64,000 nucleotides of DNA, taken from NCBI RefSeq assembly GCF_013387485.1, contig NZ_JABBXB010000001.1, forward strand, positions 702,001 through 766,000, in the 5' to 3' direction. This document shows, in pieces, positions 8,012 through 18,459 of this stretch. The notes below the pieces were generated by a model that worked only from the letters and a program-made list of their open reading frames with translations, had not been told where the DNA came from and did no database searches. The stretch's first letter is position 1. Each line of letters starts with the position of its first letter. Origin of the DNA: Stenotrophomonas sp. SAM-B (GTDB lineage Bacteria > Pseudomonadota > Gammaproteobacteria > Xanthomonadales > Xanthomonadaceae). A program made the translations under genes and the position numbers.

Positions 8012-11000
8012 GTGCGCCGCTTCAATCTCTCCGAATGGGCGCTGGGCAACCGGCCACTGGTGCTGTTTGCGATGCTGGCCTTCGCGATCATCGGCGCGTG
8101 GTCGTACAAGCACCTGGGCCAGTCCGAGGATCCACCGTTCACCTTCAAAGTGATGGTGGTGCGCACGAATTGGCCTGGCGCGACCGCCGAACAGGTCTCA
8201 CGCCAGGTCACCGAACCGATCGAAAAAGCCCTGCTGAACACCGGGCAGTACGAGTTCATCCGTTCCTACTCGCGCCCGGGCGAATCGCAGGTGATCTTCG
8301 TGGCGCGCGACAGCCTGCGTTCCAAGGCGATTCCCGACCTGTGGTACCAGGTGCGCAAACGCGTGGGCGACATCAAGCCGACCCTGCCGCGCGAAATCGT
8401 CGGACCGTTCTTCAACGACGAGTTCGGCGACACCTTCGGCAACATCTACGCGTTGACCGGGCAGGGCTTCGACTACGCGGTGATGCGCGACTACGCCGAT
8501 CGCATCCAGCTGGAACTGCAGCGCGTGCCCGACGTGGGCAAGATCGAGCTGGAAGGCCTGCAGGACGAGAAGGTCTGGATCGAGCTGTCCAACACCAAGC
8601 TGGCCACCCTGGGCGTGTCGCTGCAGCAGGTGCAACAGGCATTGGCCGACCAGAATGCCATTGCCGCCACCAGCTTCTTTGAAACCCCGACCGACCGGGT
8701 GCAGCTGCGCGTCTCCGGCCAGTTCCAGAGCGTGGAGGAGATCCGCAGCTTCCCGATCCAGGCCGGCGACCGCACCGTGCACCTGGGCGACATCGCCGAG
8801 ATCAAACGCGGTTTTGCCGATCCGGCGTCGCCGAAGATGCGCTTCATGGGTGAAGACGCGATCGGCATCGCCGTGGCGATGAAAGACGGCGGCGACATCC
8901 TGAAGCTGGGCAGTACCCTGGATGCCGAGTTCGAACGACTGCAGAAGACGCTGCCGGCCGGCATGCAGCTGCGCAAGGTCTCCGACCAGCCGCATGCGGT
9001 GGAGGAGTCCGTCGGCGAGTTCGTGCAGGTGCTGACCGAAGCGGTGGTGATCGTGCTGCTGGTGAGCTTCTTCTCGCTCGGCCTGCGCACCGGCCTGGTG
9101 GTGGGCGTGACCATTCCGCTGGTGCTGGCGATGACGTTCTTCGTCATGCATTACTTCGGCATCGGCCTGCACAAGATTTCCCTCGGCGCGCTGGTGCTGG
9201 CGCTGGGCCTGCTGGTGGACGATGCGATCATCGCGGTGGAGATGATGGCCACCAAGATGGAGCAGGGCTACGACCGCCTGCGTGCGGCCAGCTTCGCGTG
9301 GGAGTCGACCGCGTTCCCGATGCTGACCGGCACGCTGATCACCGCGGCCGGCTTCCTGCCGATCGCCACGGCCGCCTCCAGCACGGGCGAATACACCCGC
9401 TCGCTGTTCCAGGTGGTGACCATCGCGCTGGTGGTGTCGTGGATCGCCGCGGTGCTGTTCATCCCGTACCTGGGCGACAAGATGTTGCCGGACCTGTTCA
9501 ACCCGCAGCTGCCCAAGCCGGACAGCCTGGCGGGGCGCTGGCACGCCCGTCGCCTCCGGTGGGCCGACCGCCATCCCGCGTTCGCGCGCTGGATCGCGCC
9601 GAAGGTGCATGCGCACGACCACGATCCGTACCAGCGTCCGTTCTACGTGCGCTTCCGCCGTTTCCTCGATGTCTGCCTGCGCCATCGCTGGTGGGTGATC
9701 GCTGCCACGGCCGCCCTGTTCGTGTTCTCGTTGCTGATCTTCCGCTTCGTGCCCCAGCAGTTCTTCCCGGATTCGACCCGCCCGGAACTGATGGTGGACA
9801 TCGAACTGGCCGAGGGTGCCTCGTTGCAGGCGACCCAGGCCCAGGCGGCCAAGCTGGAAAAGCTGCTCAAAGACCGCGAGGGCATCAGCAACTATGTGGC
9901 CTACGTCGGCACCGGCTCGCCGCGCTTCTACCTGCCGTTGGACCAGCAGCTGCCGGCCACCAACTTCTCGCAGTTCGTGGTGCTGACTGAAGATGCCAAA
10001 GCCCGCGAAGCGACCCGCGACTGGCTGCTCAAGGACGTGATTCCGCAGTTCCCGGACGTGCAGATGCGCGTGACCCGCCTGGAGAACGGCCCGCCGGTCG
10101 GCTACCCGGTGCAGATGCGCATCTCCGGCGAGCATATCGCGCAGGTGCAGGCCATTGCCCGGCAGGTGGAAGCCAAGGTGCGCGCAAACCCGCACGTGAT
10201 GAACGTCAACCTGGACTGGAGCGAGCCGAGCAAAGTGGTACGGCTGGTGATCGACCAGGACCGTGCACGCGCACTGGGTGTGAGCAGCGCGCAGGTGAGC
10301 CAGCTACTGGGCACCTCGTTGTCGGGCATGAGCGTGAGCACCTACCGGGAGGGCAACCGCCTGATCGAGATGCTGCTGCGTGGACCGGACAACGAGCGTG
10401 TGCGGCTGGACATGCTGGGCAGCCTGGCCATTCCGACCGCCAGCGGCACCTCGGTGACGCTGTCGCAGGTGGCGCGCCTGGAGTACGTGTTCGAGGACGG
10501 CATCATCTGGCACCGCAACCGCCTGCCGACGGTGACCGTGCGCGCCGACATTGCCGACGCGAAGCAGCCGCTGGACGTGGTGCAGCAGATCCTGCCGACA
10601 CTGGAGGGCATCCGTGCCGAGCTGCCGTCCGGCTACCTGCTTGAAACCGGCGGCACGGTGGAGGATTCCACCCGCGGCCAGGATTCGATCAAGGCCGGCA
10701 TGCCGCTGTTCCTGATCGTGGTGGCCACGCTGCTGATGCTGCAGCTGCGCAGCTTCTCGCGTGCGGCGATGGTGCTGGTCACCGCGCCGCTGGGCATCAT
10801 CGGCGCGACCCTGTTCCTGCTGCTGTTCCGCGCGCCGTTCGGCTTCGTGGCGCTGCTGGGGACGATCGCGCTGGCCGGCATGATCATGCGCAACTCGGTG
10901 ATCCTGATCGATCAGATCCAGCAGGACATCGATGCCGGGCATGATCGCTGGCACGCGATCATCGATGCCACCGTGCGCCGCTTCCGCCCGATCGTGCTGA

Positions 11001-11182
11001 CCGCGCTGGCCGCGGTGCTGGCGATGATCCCGCTGTCGCGCAGTGCGTTCTACGGCTCGATGGCGATCTCGATCATGGGCGGCCTGATCGTCGGCACCGT
11101 GCTGACCCTGGTGTTCCTGCCGGCGCTGTATGCCGCGTGGTTCCGGGTAAAGCCGGACGAGGCGAAGACCAGCGAAGGCTGA
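8012..11182 (+). CDS. smeP: RND multidrug efflux transporter
   Basis: Proton-driven inner-membrane pump, 1056 aa, with the RND plan of 12 helices and two large periplasmic loops. It starts at GTG (MRRFNLSEWALGNRPL), 4 nt after smeO. The TM4 sequence GLLVDDAIIAVEMM keeps the paired aspartates of the proton relay; PGATAEQVSRQVTEPIEKAL is the usual first porter-domain signature. The sequence looks closer to the MexK/TriC/CzcA-like side of the hydrophobe/amphiphile exporters than to AcrB, judged by eye. With SmeO and TolC it forms the SmeOP-TolC pump implicated in S. maltophilia drug resistance. An intrinsic terminator follows. Confidence 0.93.
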   Translation: MRRFNLSEWALGNRPLVLFAMLAFAIIGAWSYKHLGQSEDPPFTFKVMVVRTNWPGATAEQVSRQVTEPIEKALLNTGQYEFIRSYSRPGESQVIFVARDSLRSKAIPDLWYQVRKRVGDIKPTLPREIVGPFFNDEFGDTFGNIYALTGQGFDYAVMRDYADRIQLELQRVPDVGKIELEGLQDEKVWIELSNTKLATLGVSLQQVQQALADQNAIAATSFFETPTDRVQLRVSGQFQSVEEIRSFPIQAGDRTVHLGDIAEIKRGFADPASPKMRFMGEDAIGIAVAMKDGGDILKLGSTLDAEFERLQKTLPAGMQLRKVSDQPHAVEESVGEFVQVLTEAVVIVLLVSFFSLGLRTGLVVGVTIPLVLAMTFFVMHYFGIGLHKISLGALVLALGLLVDDAIIAVEMMATKMEQGYDRLRAASFAWESTAFPMLTGTLITAAGFLPIATAASSTGEYTRSLFQVVTIALVVSWIAAVLFIPYLGDKMLPDLFNPQLPKPDSLAGRWHARRLRWADRHPAFARWIAPKVHAHDHDPYQRPFYVRFRRFLDVCLRHRWWVIAATAALFVFSLLIFRFVPQQFFPDSTRPELMVDIELAEGASLQATQAQAAKLEKLLKDREGISNYVAYVGTGSPRFYLPLDQQLPATNFSQFVVLTEDAKAREATRDWLLKDVIPQFPDVQMRVTRLENGPPVGYPVQMRISGEHIAQVQAIARQVEAKVRANPHVMNVNLDWSEPSKVVRLVIDQDRARALGVSSAQVSQLLGTSLSGMSVSTYREGNRLIEMLLRGPDNERVRLDMLGSLAIPTASGTSVTLSQVARLEYVFEDGIIWHRNRLPTVTVRADIADAKQPLDVVQQILPTLEGIRAELPSGYLLETGGTVEDSTRGQDSIKAGMPLFLIVVATLLMLQLRSFSRAAMVLVTAPLGIIGATLFLLLFRAPFGFVALLGTIALAGMIMRNSVILIDQIQQDIDAGHDRWHAIIDATVRRFRPIVLTALAAVLAMIPLSRSAFYGSMAISIMGGLIVGTVLTLVFLPALYAAWFRVKPDEAKTSEG

Positions 11183-11187
11183 GGGAC

Positions 11188-11220
11188 GATGAAGCCGGCC
11201 GATGGCCGGCTTCATTCTTT
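11188..11220 (+). terminator. intrinsic terminator after smeP
   Basis: GAAGCCGGCC/GGCCGGCTTC stem with a GAT loop and a short T-rich tail, 10 nt after the smeP stop codon. Confidence 0.75.
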
Positions 11221-11296
11221 CGGCGCGACGTGACTGCCTGCCGTCTTCGCGATAGTGGCAAGCGTAAAATGCACATCGGATTCTCTTCGGTCGCGC

Positions 11297-12340
11297 ATGA
11301 TGCTGCTACGTTTTTTCTCTCCGCTCGCTGCTGCCGCGGCCGTCGCCATGTCGATGGCCGGTGCGCCGCCAGCGCAGGCGAACACCGCTGCCAGCTTCCA
11401 GCGCGATCTTATCGAGCTGCTCGAATGCCGCGCCTCACCGGCGGCAATGCAGGCGGTGACGACGTCGCTGCGTGGCGCACTGTACGGAACGCCGCGGGAG
11501 CGTCCGGCCCATCTGCAGGGCTGGGGCTTCACGCGCAGCGGTGACGGGGACGACACGACGACTTTCATCGACATGCCGGACGCGTTGACGGTGCACGGCA
11601 TCACAACGCACCGCGTGGTGGCCGATGACACGGGCTTCTCGATTCCCGTCGACGCCGGGCAGCGTGCGCGCATCGTCAGTGGGAACGGGCTGCGGCTGCG
11701 GTCGAGCAACCTGCGTGAGCCGTTCCAGGTCTGGTCGGCACCAGAGGCATCGGGCGATGCGTCATTGCCTGCCGCACTCGTGGTGCGCAGCGATGGGGAG
11801 GGCTATCGGGTGGGATGTGACTACCCCGGTCCGATGCGCGAGGCGCGTGTTCCCCCTCGATTGCGGGAGACTGCCTCGGCCAGTGATGTTGGCGCCGCGC
11901 TCGAATGTCGGGCGGACGACGCTGCCATGCAGCGCATCGCGAACACGTGGGAGCGTGTTTCGGAACTGTCGCCGCTGGCGTGGCCGGACAATGTCAGCGC
12001 GGTGGCCGAGCGTGAGTACGGTGTCGGCGGACAGACGATGTCTCTCCTCGCCGTCACGCTGGACCACCCTGTGATGCTGCAGGGGCTGCCCGTACAGTCG
12101 CTCGGCATCGCCCAAGGGGGCTATTTCGCGGCGGACATGGGCGATGCGCCGCTGAAGGCGGTGCTCGATGCCACGCGCCTGGGGGTGGCGGATCGACAGG
12201 TAGAGGGGTATTGGATGCGCGAAGCAACGCGGGAGGCGTCCTCCGGATACACGCGCGTGCGGGCATTCAGCGTGATACCCACCGACAGCGGTGCCGTGCT
12301 GGCCGGCTGCATGACGAGCGAGGTCCGCTCGGCGGACTGA
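11297..12340 (+). CDS. secreted protein of unknown function with two similar halves
   Basis: 347 aa beginning MMLLRFFSPLAAAAAVAM with a signal peptide ending at PAQA. There is no strong ribosome binding site, so the exact ATG (11297 or 11300) is uncertain. Two parts echo each other: LLECRASPAAMQAV near the mature N-terminus and ALECRADDAAMQRI about 160 residues later. Each is followed by a region that names a polypeptide W/F-rich turn and ends with a cysteine (VGCDYPGP and LAGCMTSE). This suggests an internal duplication with one disulfide per half. I do not recognise the family. Convergent with gdhA 27 nt away. Confidence 0.75.
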   Translation: MMLLRFFSPLAAAAAVAMSMAGAPPAQANTAASFQRDLIELLECRASPAAMQAVTTSLRGALYGTPRERPAHLQGWGFTRSGDGDDTTTFIDMPDALTVHGITTHRVVADDTGFSIPVDAGQRARIVSGNGLRLRSSNLREPFQVWSAPEASGDASLPAALVVRSDGEGYRVGCDYPGPMREARVPPRLRETASASDVGAALECRADDAAMQRIANTWERVSELSPLAWPDNVSAVAEREYGVGGQTMSLLAVTLDHPVMLQGLPVQSLGIAQGGYFAADMGDAPLKAVLDATRLGVADRQVEGYWMREATREASSGYTRVRAFSVIPTDSGAVLAGCMTSEVRSAD

Positions 12341-12367
12341 TCGCTGCGCCCGTTCATCGGTCTGCCC

Positions 12368-13711
12368 TCAGTAAACACCCTGCGCCAGCATCGCGTCGGC
12401 CACCTTCACGAAACCGGCGATATTGGCGCCGTCCACGTAGTTCACGCTGCCGTCGGCGCGCTTGCCGTGGCGCACGCAGTTGGCGTGGATGTCCTTCATG
12501 ATCCCGTGCAGGCGCTCGTCGACATCGGCGTGATGCCAGGACAGGCGCTGCGCGTTCTGGCTCATTTCCAGCCCCGAGGTGGCCACGCCGCCGGCATTGC
12601 TGGCCTTGCCCGGTGCGTACAGGGTGCCGGACGCGAGGAAGACGTCCACCGCCTCCAGCGTGGCGGGCATGTTGGCGCCTTCGGCCACGCACAGCACACC
12701 GTTGTCGACCAGGGCGCGGGCATCGTCTTCGTCCAGTTCATTCTGGGTGGCGCAGGGCAGGGCGATCTCGGCCGGGATGTGCCAGGGACGCTTGCCCTCC
12801 AGGTACTCGAAGCGTTTGTCGTCGGCCAGCTCGGACAAGCAACCACGGCGCTCGTTGCGCAGTTCCACCACCTCCTGCAGCGCCGCTTCATCGAAGCCAT
12901 CGCGGGCGTACAGCGTGCCGCCGGAATCGGAGAGCGTGAGCACTGTCGCGCCCAGCTCGATGGCCTTGATCGCGGCATGCTGGGCGACGTTGCCGGCGCC
13001 GGAAATCAACACCTTCGCGCCATCGGTATCGCGACGGGCATGGTGCAGCATCTGCTCGACGAAGTAGACGGTGCCGAAGCCGGTCGCTTCCGGACGCATC
13101 AGGCTGCCACCGTAGGAGAGGCCCTTGCCGGTGAACACGCAGGAGGCATCGTTGGTGATCTTCTTCATCATGCCGGTCATGTAGCCGACCTCGCGCGCGC
13201 CGACGCCGATGTCGCCGGCCGGCACGTCAGTATCGGCACCGAGGTGGCGGTGCAGTTCCAGCATCAAGGCCTGGCAGAAGCGCATCACTTCGGCATCGCT
13301 GCGGCCTTTCGGATTGAAATCCGCGCCGCCCTTGCCACCGCCCATCGGCAGAGTCGTCAGCGCGTTCTTCAGGGTCTGCTCGAAGGCAAGGAACTTCAGG
13401 ATTGACTGGTTGACCGACGGATGGAAGCGCATGCCGCCCTTGAACGGGCCTATCGCCGAACTGTGCTGCACGCGCCAGCCGCGATTCACATGGGTCCTGC
13501 CGGCGTCATCAGCCCAGGCCACGCGGAACTGGATCACCCGCTCCGGCTCCACCAGCCGCTCCAGCAGCCCTTGTTCGAAGTAGCGGGGATGACGCTCCAG
13601 GAACGGCCACAGGCTCTGGATCACTTCTTTCACGGCCTGCAGGAATTCCGGCTGATGCGGATCGCGCTGGGCCACGTGGTTGAGAAATTCGGCAGCGGAA
13701 CGAGAGTTCAA
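12368..13711 (-). CDS. gdhA: NADP-type glutamate dehydrogenase
   Basis: Cytoplasmic enzyme making glutamate from 2-oxoglutarate and ammonium. 447 aa, the length of the hexameric bacterial form. Landmarks: GGMRFHPSVN, the catalytic lysine loop TLPMGGGKGGADF, VPAGDIGVGAREVGYM, and the dinucleotide fold around ISGAGNVAQHAA. NADP preference is inferred from the subfamily. Translation starts at TTG (13711) behind AAGGAAAG; no ATG lies suitably nearby. It stands alone on the minus strand directly upstream of nothing else in its transcript; the branched-chain operon ends 108 nt before its start codon. Confidence 0.95.
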   Translation of the reverse strand: MNSRSAAEFLNHVAQRDPHQPEFLQAVKEVIQSLWPFLERHPRYFEQGLLERLVEPERVIQFRVAWADDAGRTHVNRGWRVQHSSAIGPFKGGMRFHPSVNQSILKFLAFEQTLKNALTTLPMGGGKGGADFNPKGRSDAEVMRFCQALMLELHRHLGADTDVPAGDIGVGAREVGYMTGMMKKITNDASCVFTGKGLSYGGSLMRPEATGFGTVYFVEQMLHHARRDTDGAKVLISGAGNVAQHAAIKAIELGATVLTLSDSGGTLYARDGFDEAALQEVVELRNERRGCLSELADDKRFEYLEGKRPWHIPAEIALPCATQNELDEDDARALVDNGVLCVAEGANMPATLEAVDVFLASGTLYAPGKASNAGGVATSGLEMSQNAQRLSWHHADVDERLHGIMKDIHANCVRHGKRADGSVNYVDGANIAGFVKVADAMLAQGVY

Positions 13712-13790
13712 AGGCTTTCCTTGTTGGGGGCCAGCCGCTGGCAGCGACGTGGCCGACGGGACAGGGAGGCCGTGCGGGATGTACAGACAG

Positions 13791-13813
13791 GAACGCGGCC
13801 TCAGGCCGCGTTC
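13791..13813 (-). terminator. hairpin ending the ilv-leu operon
   Basis: GAACGCGGCC/GGCCGCGTTC perfect 10-bp stem 7 nt past the leuB stop codon on the minus strand. The following bases are only weakly T-rich, so termination is likely but not certain. Confidence 0.65.
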
Positions 13814-13819
13814 GTACGA

Positions 13820-14881
13820 TCATTGCAGCTTGGCAAGGACCGCGTCGGTGGCTGCGGCGGTACTCACCGCAAAACCCTTGGCGGCAAGATCGGCAGTGAA
13901 TACGCCGTCATCCAGCACGGCATATACCGCTGCCTCGACCGTAGCAGCCTCTTCGTCCAGCCCCAGTGAATGGCGCAGCAGCATGGCCGCGCTGAAGATG
14001 GTGGCGTAGGGATTGGCGATGCCCTTGCCGGCGATGTCCGGCGCGGAGCCGTGGATAGGCTCGTAGATGCCGACCGCACCCGGTTCGCCCAGCGAGGCCG
14101 AGGGCAGCAGGCCGAGCGAGCCGGCCAGCATCGAGGCTTCGTCGGTGAGGATGTCGCCGAACATGTTCTCGGTCACGATCACGTCGTACTCGCGCGGCTT
14201 GGCCAGCAGGTGCATGGCCATCGAATCGACCAGCTGGTGCTCCAGCGCGATCTCCGGGAATTCTTCGCGGCCGATCCGCGCGGCGACGTCGCGCCACAGG
14301 CGCGAGGTTTCCAGCACGTTGGCCTTGTCCACCGAGGTGACCTTGCCGCGTCGGGTCTGTGCCAGCCGGAACGCGGTGCGCATGACGCGCTCGATCTCGC
14401 CCACGCTGTAGCTGCACAGGTCGCTGGCGGTGTCGGCGGTGCGGGTCTTCTCACCGAAATAGATGCCGCCGGTCAGTTCCCGCACGACGACGAAGTCCAC
14501 GCCTTCCAGCAGTTCGGCCTTGATCGGCGAGGCGCCGAGCGCGGCCGCGTGCGTGCGTACCGGACGCAGGTTGGCGTACAGCCCCAGCGCCTTGCGGATC
14601 GCCAGCAGGCCTTGTTCCGGCCGGACCTTGGCGTTGGGATCGGACCACTTCGGCCCGCCCACCGCACCGAGCAGGATGGCGTCCGCCTTGCGGCAGGCCT
14701 CCAGCGTGGTGGCCGGCAGCGGCTCGCCGTGGCGATCGATGGCGATGCCACCGATGTCGTGTTCCTGGAACCCGAAGGTGTGCCCGAAACGGGTGGCGAC
14801 GGCCTCCAGCACCGCCACGGCGGCGGCGGCGACTTCCGGACCGATGCCGTCACCCGGCAATACGACAATCTCAGCGTGCAT
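13820..14881 (-). CDS. leuB: 3-isopropylmalate dehydrogenase
   Basis: NAD-dependent oxidative decarboxylation of 3-isopropylmalate in leucine synthesis. 353 aa from MHAEIVVLPGDGIGPEV. The start at 14881 fixes the conserved N-terminus, and the coding region overlaps the end of leuD by 11 nt, so translation is probably coupled. Substrate and metal residues lie in VDSMAMHLLAKP and MFGDILTDEASMLAGSLG; GSAPDIAGKGIANP is the cofactor-side signature. It is the last gene of the eight-gene branched-chain operon. Confidence 0.95.
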   Translation of the reverse strand: MHAEIVVLPGDGIGPEVAAAAVAVLEAVATRFGHTFGFQEHDIGGIAIDRHGEPLPATTLEACRKADAILLGAVGGPKWSDPNAKVRPEQGLLAIRKALGLYANLRPVRTHAAALGASPIKAELLEGVDFVVVRELTGGIYFGEKTRTADTASDLCSYSVGEIERVMRTAFRLAQTRRGKVTSVDKANVLETSRLWRDVAARIGREEFPEIALEHQLVDSMAMHLLAKPREYDVIVTENMFGDILTDEASMLAGSLGLLPSASLGEPGAVGIYEPIHGSAPDIAGKGIANPYATIFSAAMLLRHSLGLDEEAATVEAAVYAVLDDGVFTADLAAKGFAVSTAAATDAVLAKLQ

Positions 14882-15449
14882 GTTCACTCTCGTAACGTTC
14901 AATGTCTGGGGTACGGCCCAACAGATACCCCAATTGGTCCACGCCTTCCAGCAGGCAGGTCTGCGAGAAGCCATCCAGCGGGAAGACATACACGCGCCCA
15001 TCGGGCGTGCGCAGTTCGCGCGCGGCCACATCGATGGTCAGTGCGTCATCCGGGCGCTGCATCAGCGTCTGCACATCGGCTTCGTCCAGCACGATCGGCA
15101 GCAGGCCGTTCTTCAGCGAATTGCCGCGGAAGATGTCGGCGATCTCGCTGCTGACGATGGCGCGCAGGCCCAGGTCGGTCAGTGCCCACGGTGCATGCTC
15201 ACGCGACGAGCCGCAGCCGAAGTTGCGCCCGGCCAGCAGGATGCTGCGGCCGGCGTTGTGCGGCTGGTTGAAGGCGAACGCCGGGTTCGGCACGCCCTCG
15301 CTCTGCCAGCGCCAATCATTGAAGGCGTACTTGCCCAGGCCGACGCGTTCGGTGGTGGACAGAAAGCGCGCCGGAATGATCTGGTCGGTATCGATGTTGG
15401 TCTCGCGCAGCACCACGCTGGTCGAGGTCAGGGTACGGAAGCCGCTCAT
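14871..15449 (-). CDS. leuD: 3-isopropylmalate dehydratase, small subunit
   Basis: Swivelling subunit of the isopropylmalate isomerase; works with LeuC. 192 aa, beginning [31 protein letters not shown] and GRNFGCGSSREHAPWAL are the family signatures. Its ATG overlaps the leuC stop codon (TGATG) and its own end overlaps leuB by 11 nt, giving a tightly coupled leuC-leuD-leuB block. The same frame reads on upstream inside leuC, but that part is out of frame with LeuC and is not coding. Confidence 0.95.
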   Translation of the reverse strand: MSGFRTLTSTSVVLRETNIDTDQIIPARFLSTTERVGLGKYAFNDWRWQSEGVPNPAFAFNQPHNAGRSILLAGRNFGCGSSREHAPWALTDLGLRAIVSSEIADIFRGNSLKNGLLPIVLDEADVQTLMQRPDDALTIDVAARELRTPDGRVYVFPLDGFSQTCLLEGVDQLGYLLGRTPDIERYESEHAR

Positions 15450-16870
15450 CAGGCCACCTCCAGCGTGGCATACAGTTCGCGTGGGTCGGCCACGCGGCCG
15501 TTCACCGCGGCCCAGGCGGCCGTCATCGGCGAGGCCAGCAGGGTGCGCGAACCGGGCCCTTGGCGGCCTTCGAAATTGCGGTTGCTGGTGCTGACCGCCA
15601 GTTGGCCCGGCGCGACCAGATCGCCGTTCATGGCGATGCACATCGAGCAGCCCGGCTCGCGCCATTCGGCACCGGCCGCGCGCACGATCACATCGATGCC
15701 TTCGGCTTCGGCCTGGCGCTTGACGATTTCCGAGCCCGGCACCACCAGCATGCGCACGCTCGGGGCGACGCGGCGGCCCTGCAGCACCTGCGCCACTTCG
15801 CGCATGTCGCTCAGGCGGCCGTTGGTGCAGGAGCCGACGAAGACCACATCCACCGGCGTGCCGGCCAGGGTCTGCCCGGCGTGGAAGTGCATGTAGTCCA
15901 GGCCCTTCTGCGCGGCAGCGTCGTTGGCGGCCGGAATCGGCTGGTCCACGGCGATGGCGGTACCGGGGTGGGTGCCCCAGGTCAGGGTCGGGCGGATGTC
16001 GGCGGCCTCGATGTGGACCTCCACGTCGAAGCGCGCACCGGCATCGCTGCGCAGCTGCGACCACGCGTTGACGGCGGCATCGAAGTCGGCGCCCTTGGGG
16101 CCACGCGGGGTGGCGGCCACCCAGTCGAAGGTGATCTGGTCGGGGGCGACCATGCCGGCACGCGCGCCAGCTTCGATGGACATGTTGCACAACGTCATGC
16201 GCTGCTCCATGTCCATCGCTTCGATCGCGCTGCCGCGGAACTCCAGCACATGACCGGTGCCGCCGTTGACGCCGATCACTCCGATGATGTGCAGCACCAC
16301 ATCCTTGGCACCGACGCCCTGGGCCAGCACGCCATCGACCGTGATGGCCATGGTCCTGGCTTTGCGCTGCAGCAGGCACTGGGTGGCCAGCACATGGCCG
16401 ACCTCGCTGGTGCCGATACCAAAGGCCAGTGCGCCGAACGCCCCGTGCGTGGAGGTGTGGCTGTCGCCGCAGACGATGGTCATGCCCGGCTGGGTGAAGC
16501 CCTGCTCGGGGGCGATCACGTGCACGATGCCGCGGCTGGCCGACTGCAGGTCGAACAGTTCGATGCCATGTTCCGCGCAGTTGGCGGCCAGCATCGCCAC
16601 CTGTGCTTCGGAGGCGGCGCTGGCGTAGGGCAGCTTGCCGTCGGCACCGGCCGGCAGGGTCGGGGTGGAGTGGTCCATCGTCGCCTTGGTCCGGTCCGGC
16701 CGGCGCGGGGAGAGGCCGCGCTCGCGCAGTTCGGTGAAGGCCTGCGGGGAGGTCACTTCATGGATCAGGTGCAGGTCGATGTACAGCACGGCGGGCGCGC
16801 TGTCGGTCTCGGGAACGACGACGTGGGCATCCCACAGTTTGTCGTACAGGGTGCGGGGAGCTGGGGTCAT
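15449..16870 (-). CDS. leuC: 3-isopropylmalate dehydratase, large subunit
   Basis: Aconitase-family [4Fe-4S] subunit that interconverts 2- and 3-isopropylmalate. 473 aa from [21 protein letters not shown] 16870 is chosen because AAGG lies 8 nt upstream and homologues start near TLYDKLW; an in-frame ATG at 16903, 6 nt after the leuA stop, would add 11 residues. Cluster cysteines are in [14 protein letters not shown] and in [23 protein letters not shown] is the substrate signature. Overlaps leuD by one base. Confidence 0.94.
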   Translation of the reverse strand: MTPAPRTLYDKLWDAHVVVPETDSAPAVLYIDLHLIHEVTSPQAFTELRERGLSPRRPDRTKATMDHSTPTLPAGADGKLPYASAASEAQVAMLAANCAEHGIELFDLQSASRGIVHVIAPEQGFTQPGMTIVCGDSHTSTHGAFGALAFGIGTSEVGHVLATQCLLQRKARTMAITVDGVLAQGVGAKDVVLHIIGVIGVNGGTGHVLEFRGSAIEAMDMEQRMTLCNMSIEAGARAGMVAPDQITFDWVAATPRGPKGADFDAAVNAWSQLRSDAGARFDVEVHIEAADIRPTLTWGTHPGTAIAVDQPIPAANDAAAQKGLDYMHFHAGQTLAGTPVDVVFVGSCTNGRLSDMREVAQVLQGRRVAPSVRMLVVPGSEIVKRQAEAEGIDVIVRAAGAEWREPGCSMCIAMNGDLVAPGQLAVSTSNRNFEGRQGPGSRTLLASPMTAAWAAVNGRVADPRELYATLEVA

Positions 16871-16909
16871 GGACTGGCCTTGCTGCGGTTCGGGGTGCTT
16901 CATGGGTGC

Positions 16910-18457
16910 TCAGGCCGCGGCGGTGGCCGCGGGCTGTTCGGTCGTCGCGTTGCGCTGGCGCAGCAGGCGGTTGGCCACTTCCAGCCACGCCAGCGCGGAG
17001 GCTTCGATGATGTCGCGGCTGGTGCCGGTGCCTTCGTACTCCACGCCCTCGTGGCGCACGCTCAGGTTGGCTTCGCCGCGCGCATCGGCGCCGATGCCCA
17101 CACTGTGCACGTGGTAGCTGTCCAGCATCAACTGCACGCCGGTGGCGGCCGACAGTGCACCGAACAACGCATCGACCGGACCATCGCCCTGCGCCGTCTC
17201 GGCGACGCGGTTGCCCTCCGGGTCGGACAGCTCGACCAGGGCATTGGCGCGGCTGCCGACATCGCTGATCGTCATCGAGGCCAGGCGGTAGCCGTTCTGG
17301 GTGGCGCTGCCCTGCATCAGGGTCTGCAGGTCGGCATCGGTCACCACGCGCTGCTGCTCGCACAGCGCCTTGAACTGCTCGAAGACCAGCTTCAGTTCTT
17401 CCTCTTCCAGCCAGAAGCCCAGCGCACGCAGGCGCTGGTCGACCGCGGCGCGGCCACTGTGGCGGCCCAGCACCATCTGCGAGGACTCCCAGCCCACGTC
17501 CTCCGGACGCATGATTTCGTAGGTGCCACGGTGGCGCAGCATGCCGTGCTGGTGGATGCCCGACTCATGCGCGAAGGCGTTGGCGCCGACGATCGCCTTG
17601 TTGCGCTGGACCGGCATGCCGACCAGGCGCTGCAGCAGCTGCGAGGTGCCGACGATGCGCGGCGTATTGATCCGCGTGTCTTCTTCGTAGAAGGCGTTGC
17701 GTACCTTCAGCACCATGGCGATCTCTTCCAGCGAGCAGTTGCCCGCGCGCTCGCCGATGCCGTTGATGGTGCATTCGACCTGGCGCGCGCCGCCTTCGAT
17801 GGCGGCCAGCGAGTTGGCCACGGCCAGGCCCAGATCGTTGTGGCAGTGCGCGCTGAAGATGATGCGGTCGCTGTCCGGCACGCCGGCGATCACGCGCTGG
17901 AACATCCCGCGGATCTCTTCCGGCGTGGTGAAGCCCACGGTATCGGGCAGGTTGATGGTGGTCGCGCCGGCGGCCACGGCCACGCGGGCGACCTCGATCA
18001 GGAAGTCCTCCTCGGTGCGCGTGGCGTCTTCCGCGGAAAACTCGACGTCATCCACATAGCCACGGGCCAGGCTGACGTGCCTGTGCACCGATTCCAGCAC
18101 CTGCTCGCGGCTCATGCGCAGCTTGTGCTCGCGATGCAGCGGGCTGGTCGACAGGAAGACATGCAGGCGCGCGTTCGCCGCGGCCTCCAGCGCCTTGGCC
18201 GAGGTTTCGATGTCGGCGGCCAGGCAGCGCGACAGCACGGCCAAGGTCGGGCGGCGCACTTCGCGGGCGATCATCGCCATGGCTTCGCGGTCCGACTGGG
18301 AGCTGGCCGGGAAGCCGGTTTCCATGACATCCACGCCCAGTTCGTCCAGCGCGCGGGCCATCACCAGCTTCTGCTGCGGGCTCATGCTGCAGCCGGGCGA
18401 TTGCTCGCCATCGCGCAGGGTGGTGTCGAAAATTCTAATTCGGGGGGAGTTGGGCAT
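16910..18457 (-). CDS. leuA: 2-isopropylmalate synthase
   Basis: First committed enzyme of leucine synthesis, condensing acetyl-CoA with 2-ketoisovalerate. 515 aa, the LeuA type-1 length. The catalytic TIM barrel (about 1-270) opens with [14 protein letters not shown] and includes [13 protein letters not shown]; the C-terminal LeuA dimer/allosteric domain (about 390-515) should bind leucine. The ATG lies 2 nt after the ilvA stop codon and any Shine-Dalgarno sits inside ilvA, so expression looks translationally coupled. A GTG two codons upstream is an alternative start. Control probably combines attenuation at the operon head and leucine feedback, the latter from family knowledge. Confidence 0.95.
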   Translation of the reverse strand: MPNSPRIRIFDTTLRDGEQSPGCSMSPQQKLVMARALDELGVDVMETGFPASSQSDREAMAMIAREVRRPTLAVLSRCLAADIETSAKALEAAANARLHVFLSTSPLHREHKLRMSREQVLESVHRHVSLARGYVDDVEFSAEDATRTEEDFLIEVARVAVAAGATTINLPDTVGFTTPEEIRGMFQRVIAGVPDSDRIIFSAHCHNDLGLAVANSLAAIEGGARQVECTINGIGERAGNCSLEEIAMVLKVRNAFYEEDTRINTPRIVGTSQLLQRLVGMPVQRNKAIVGANAFAHESGIHQHGMLRHRGTYEIMRPEDVGWESSQMVLGRHSGRAAVDQRLRALGFWLEEEELKLVFEQFKALCEQQRVVTDADLQTLMQGSATQNGYRLASMTISDVGSRANALVELSDPEGNRVAETAQGDGPVDALFGALSAATGVQLMLDSYHVHSVGIGADARGEANLSVRHEGVEYEGTGTSRDIIEASALAWLEVANRLLRQRNATTEQPAATAAA

Positions 18458-18459
18458 GG

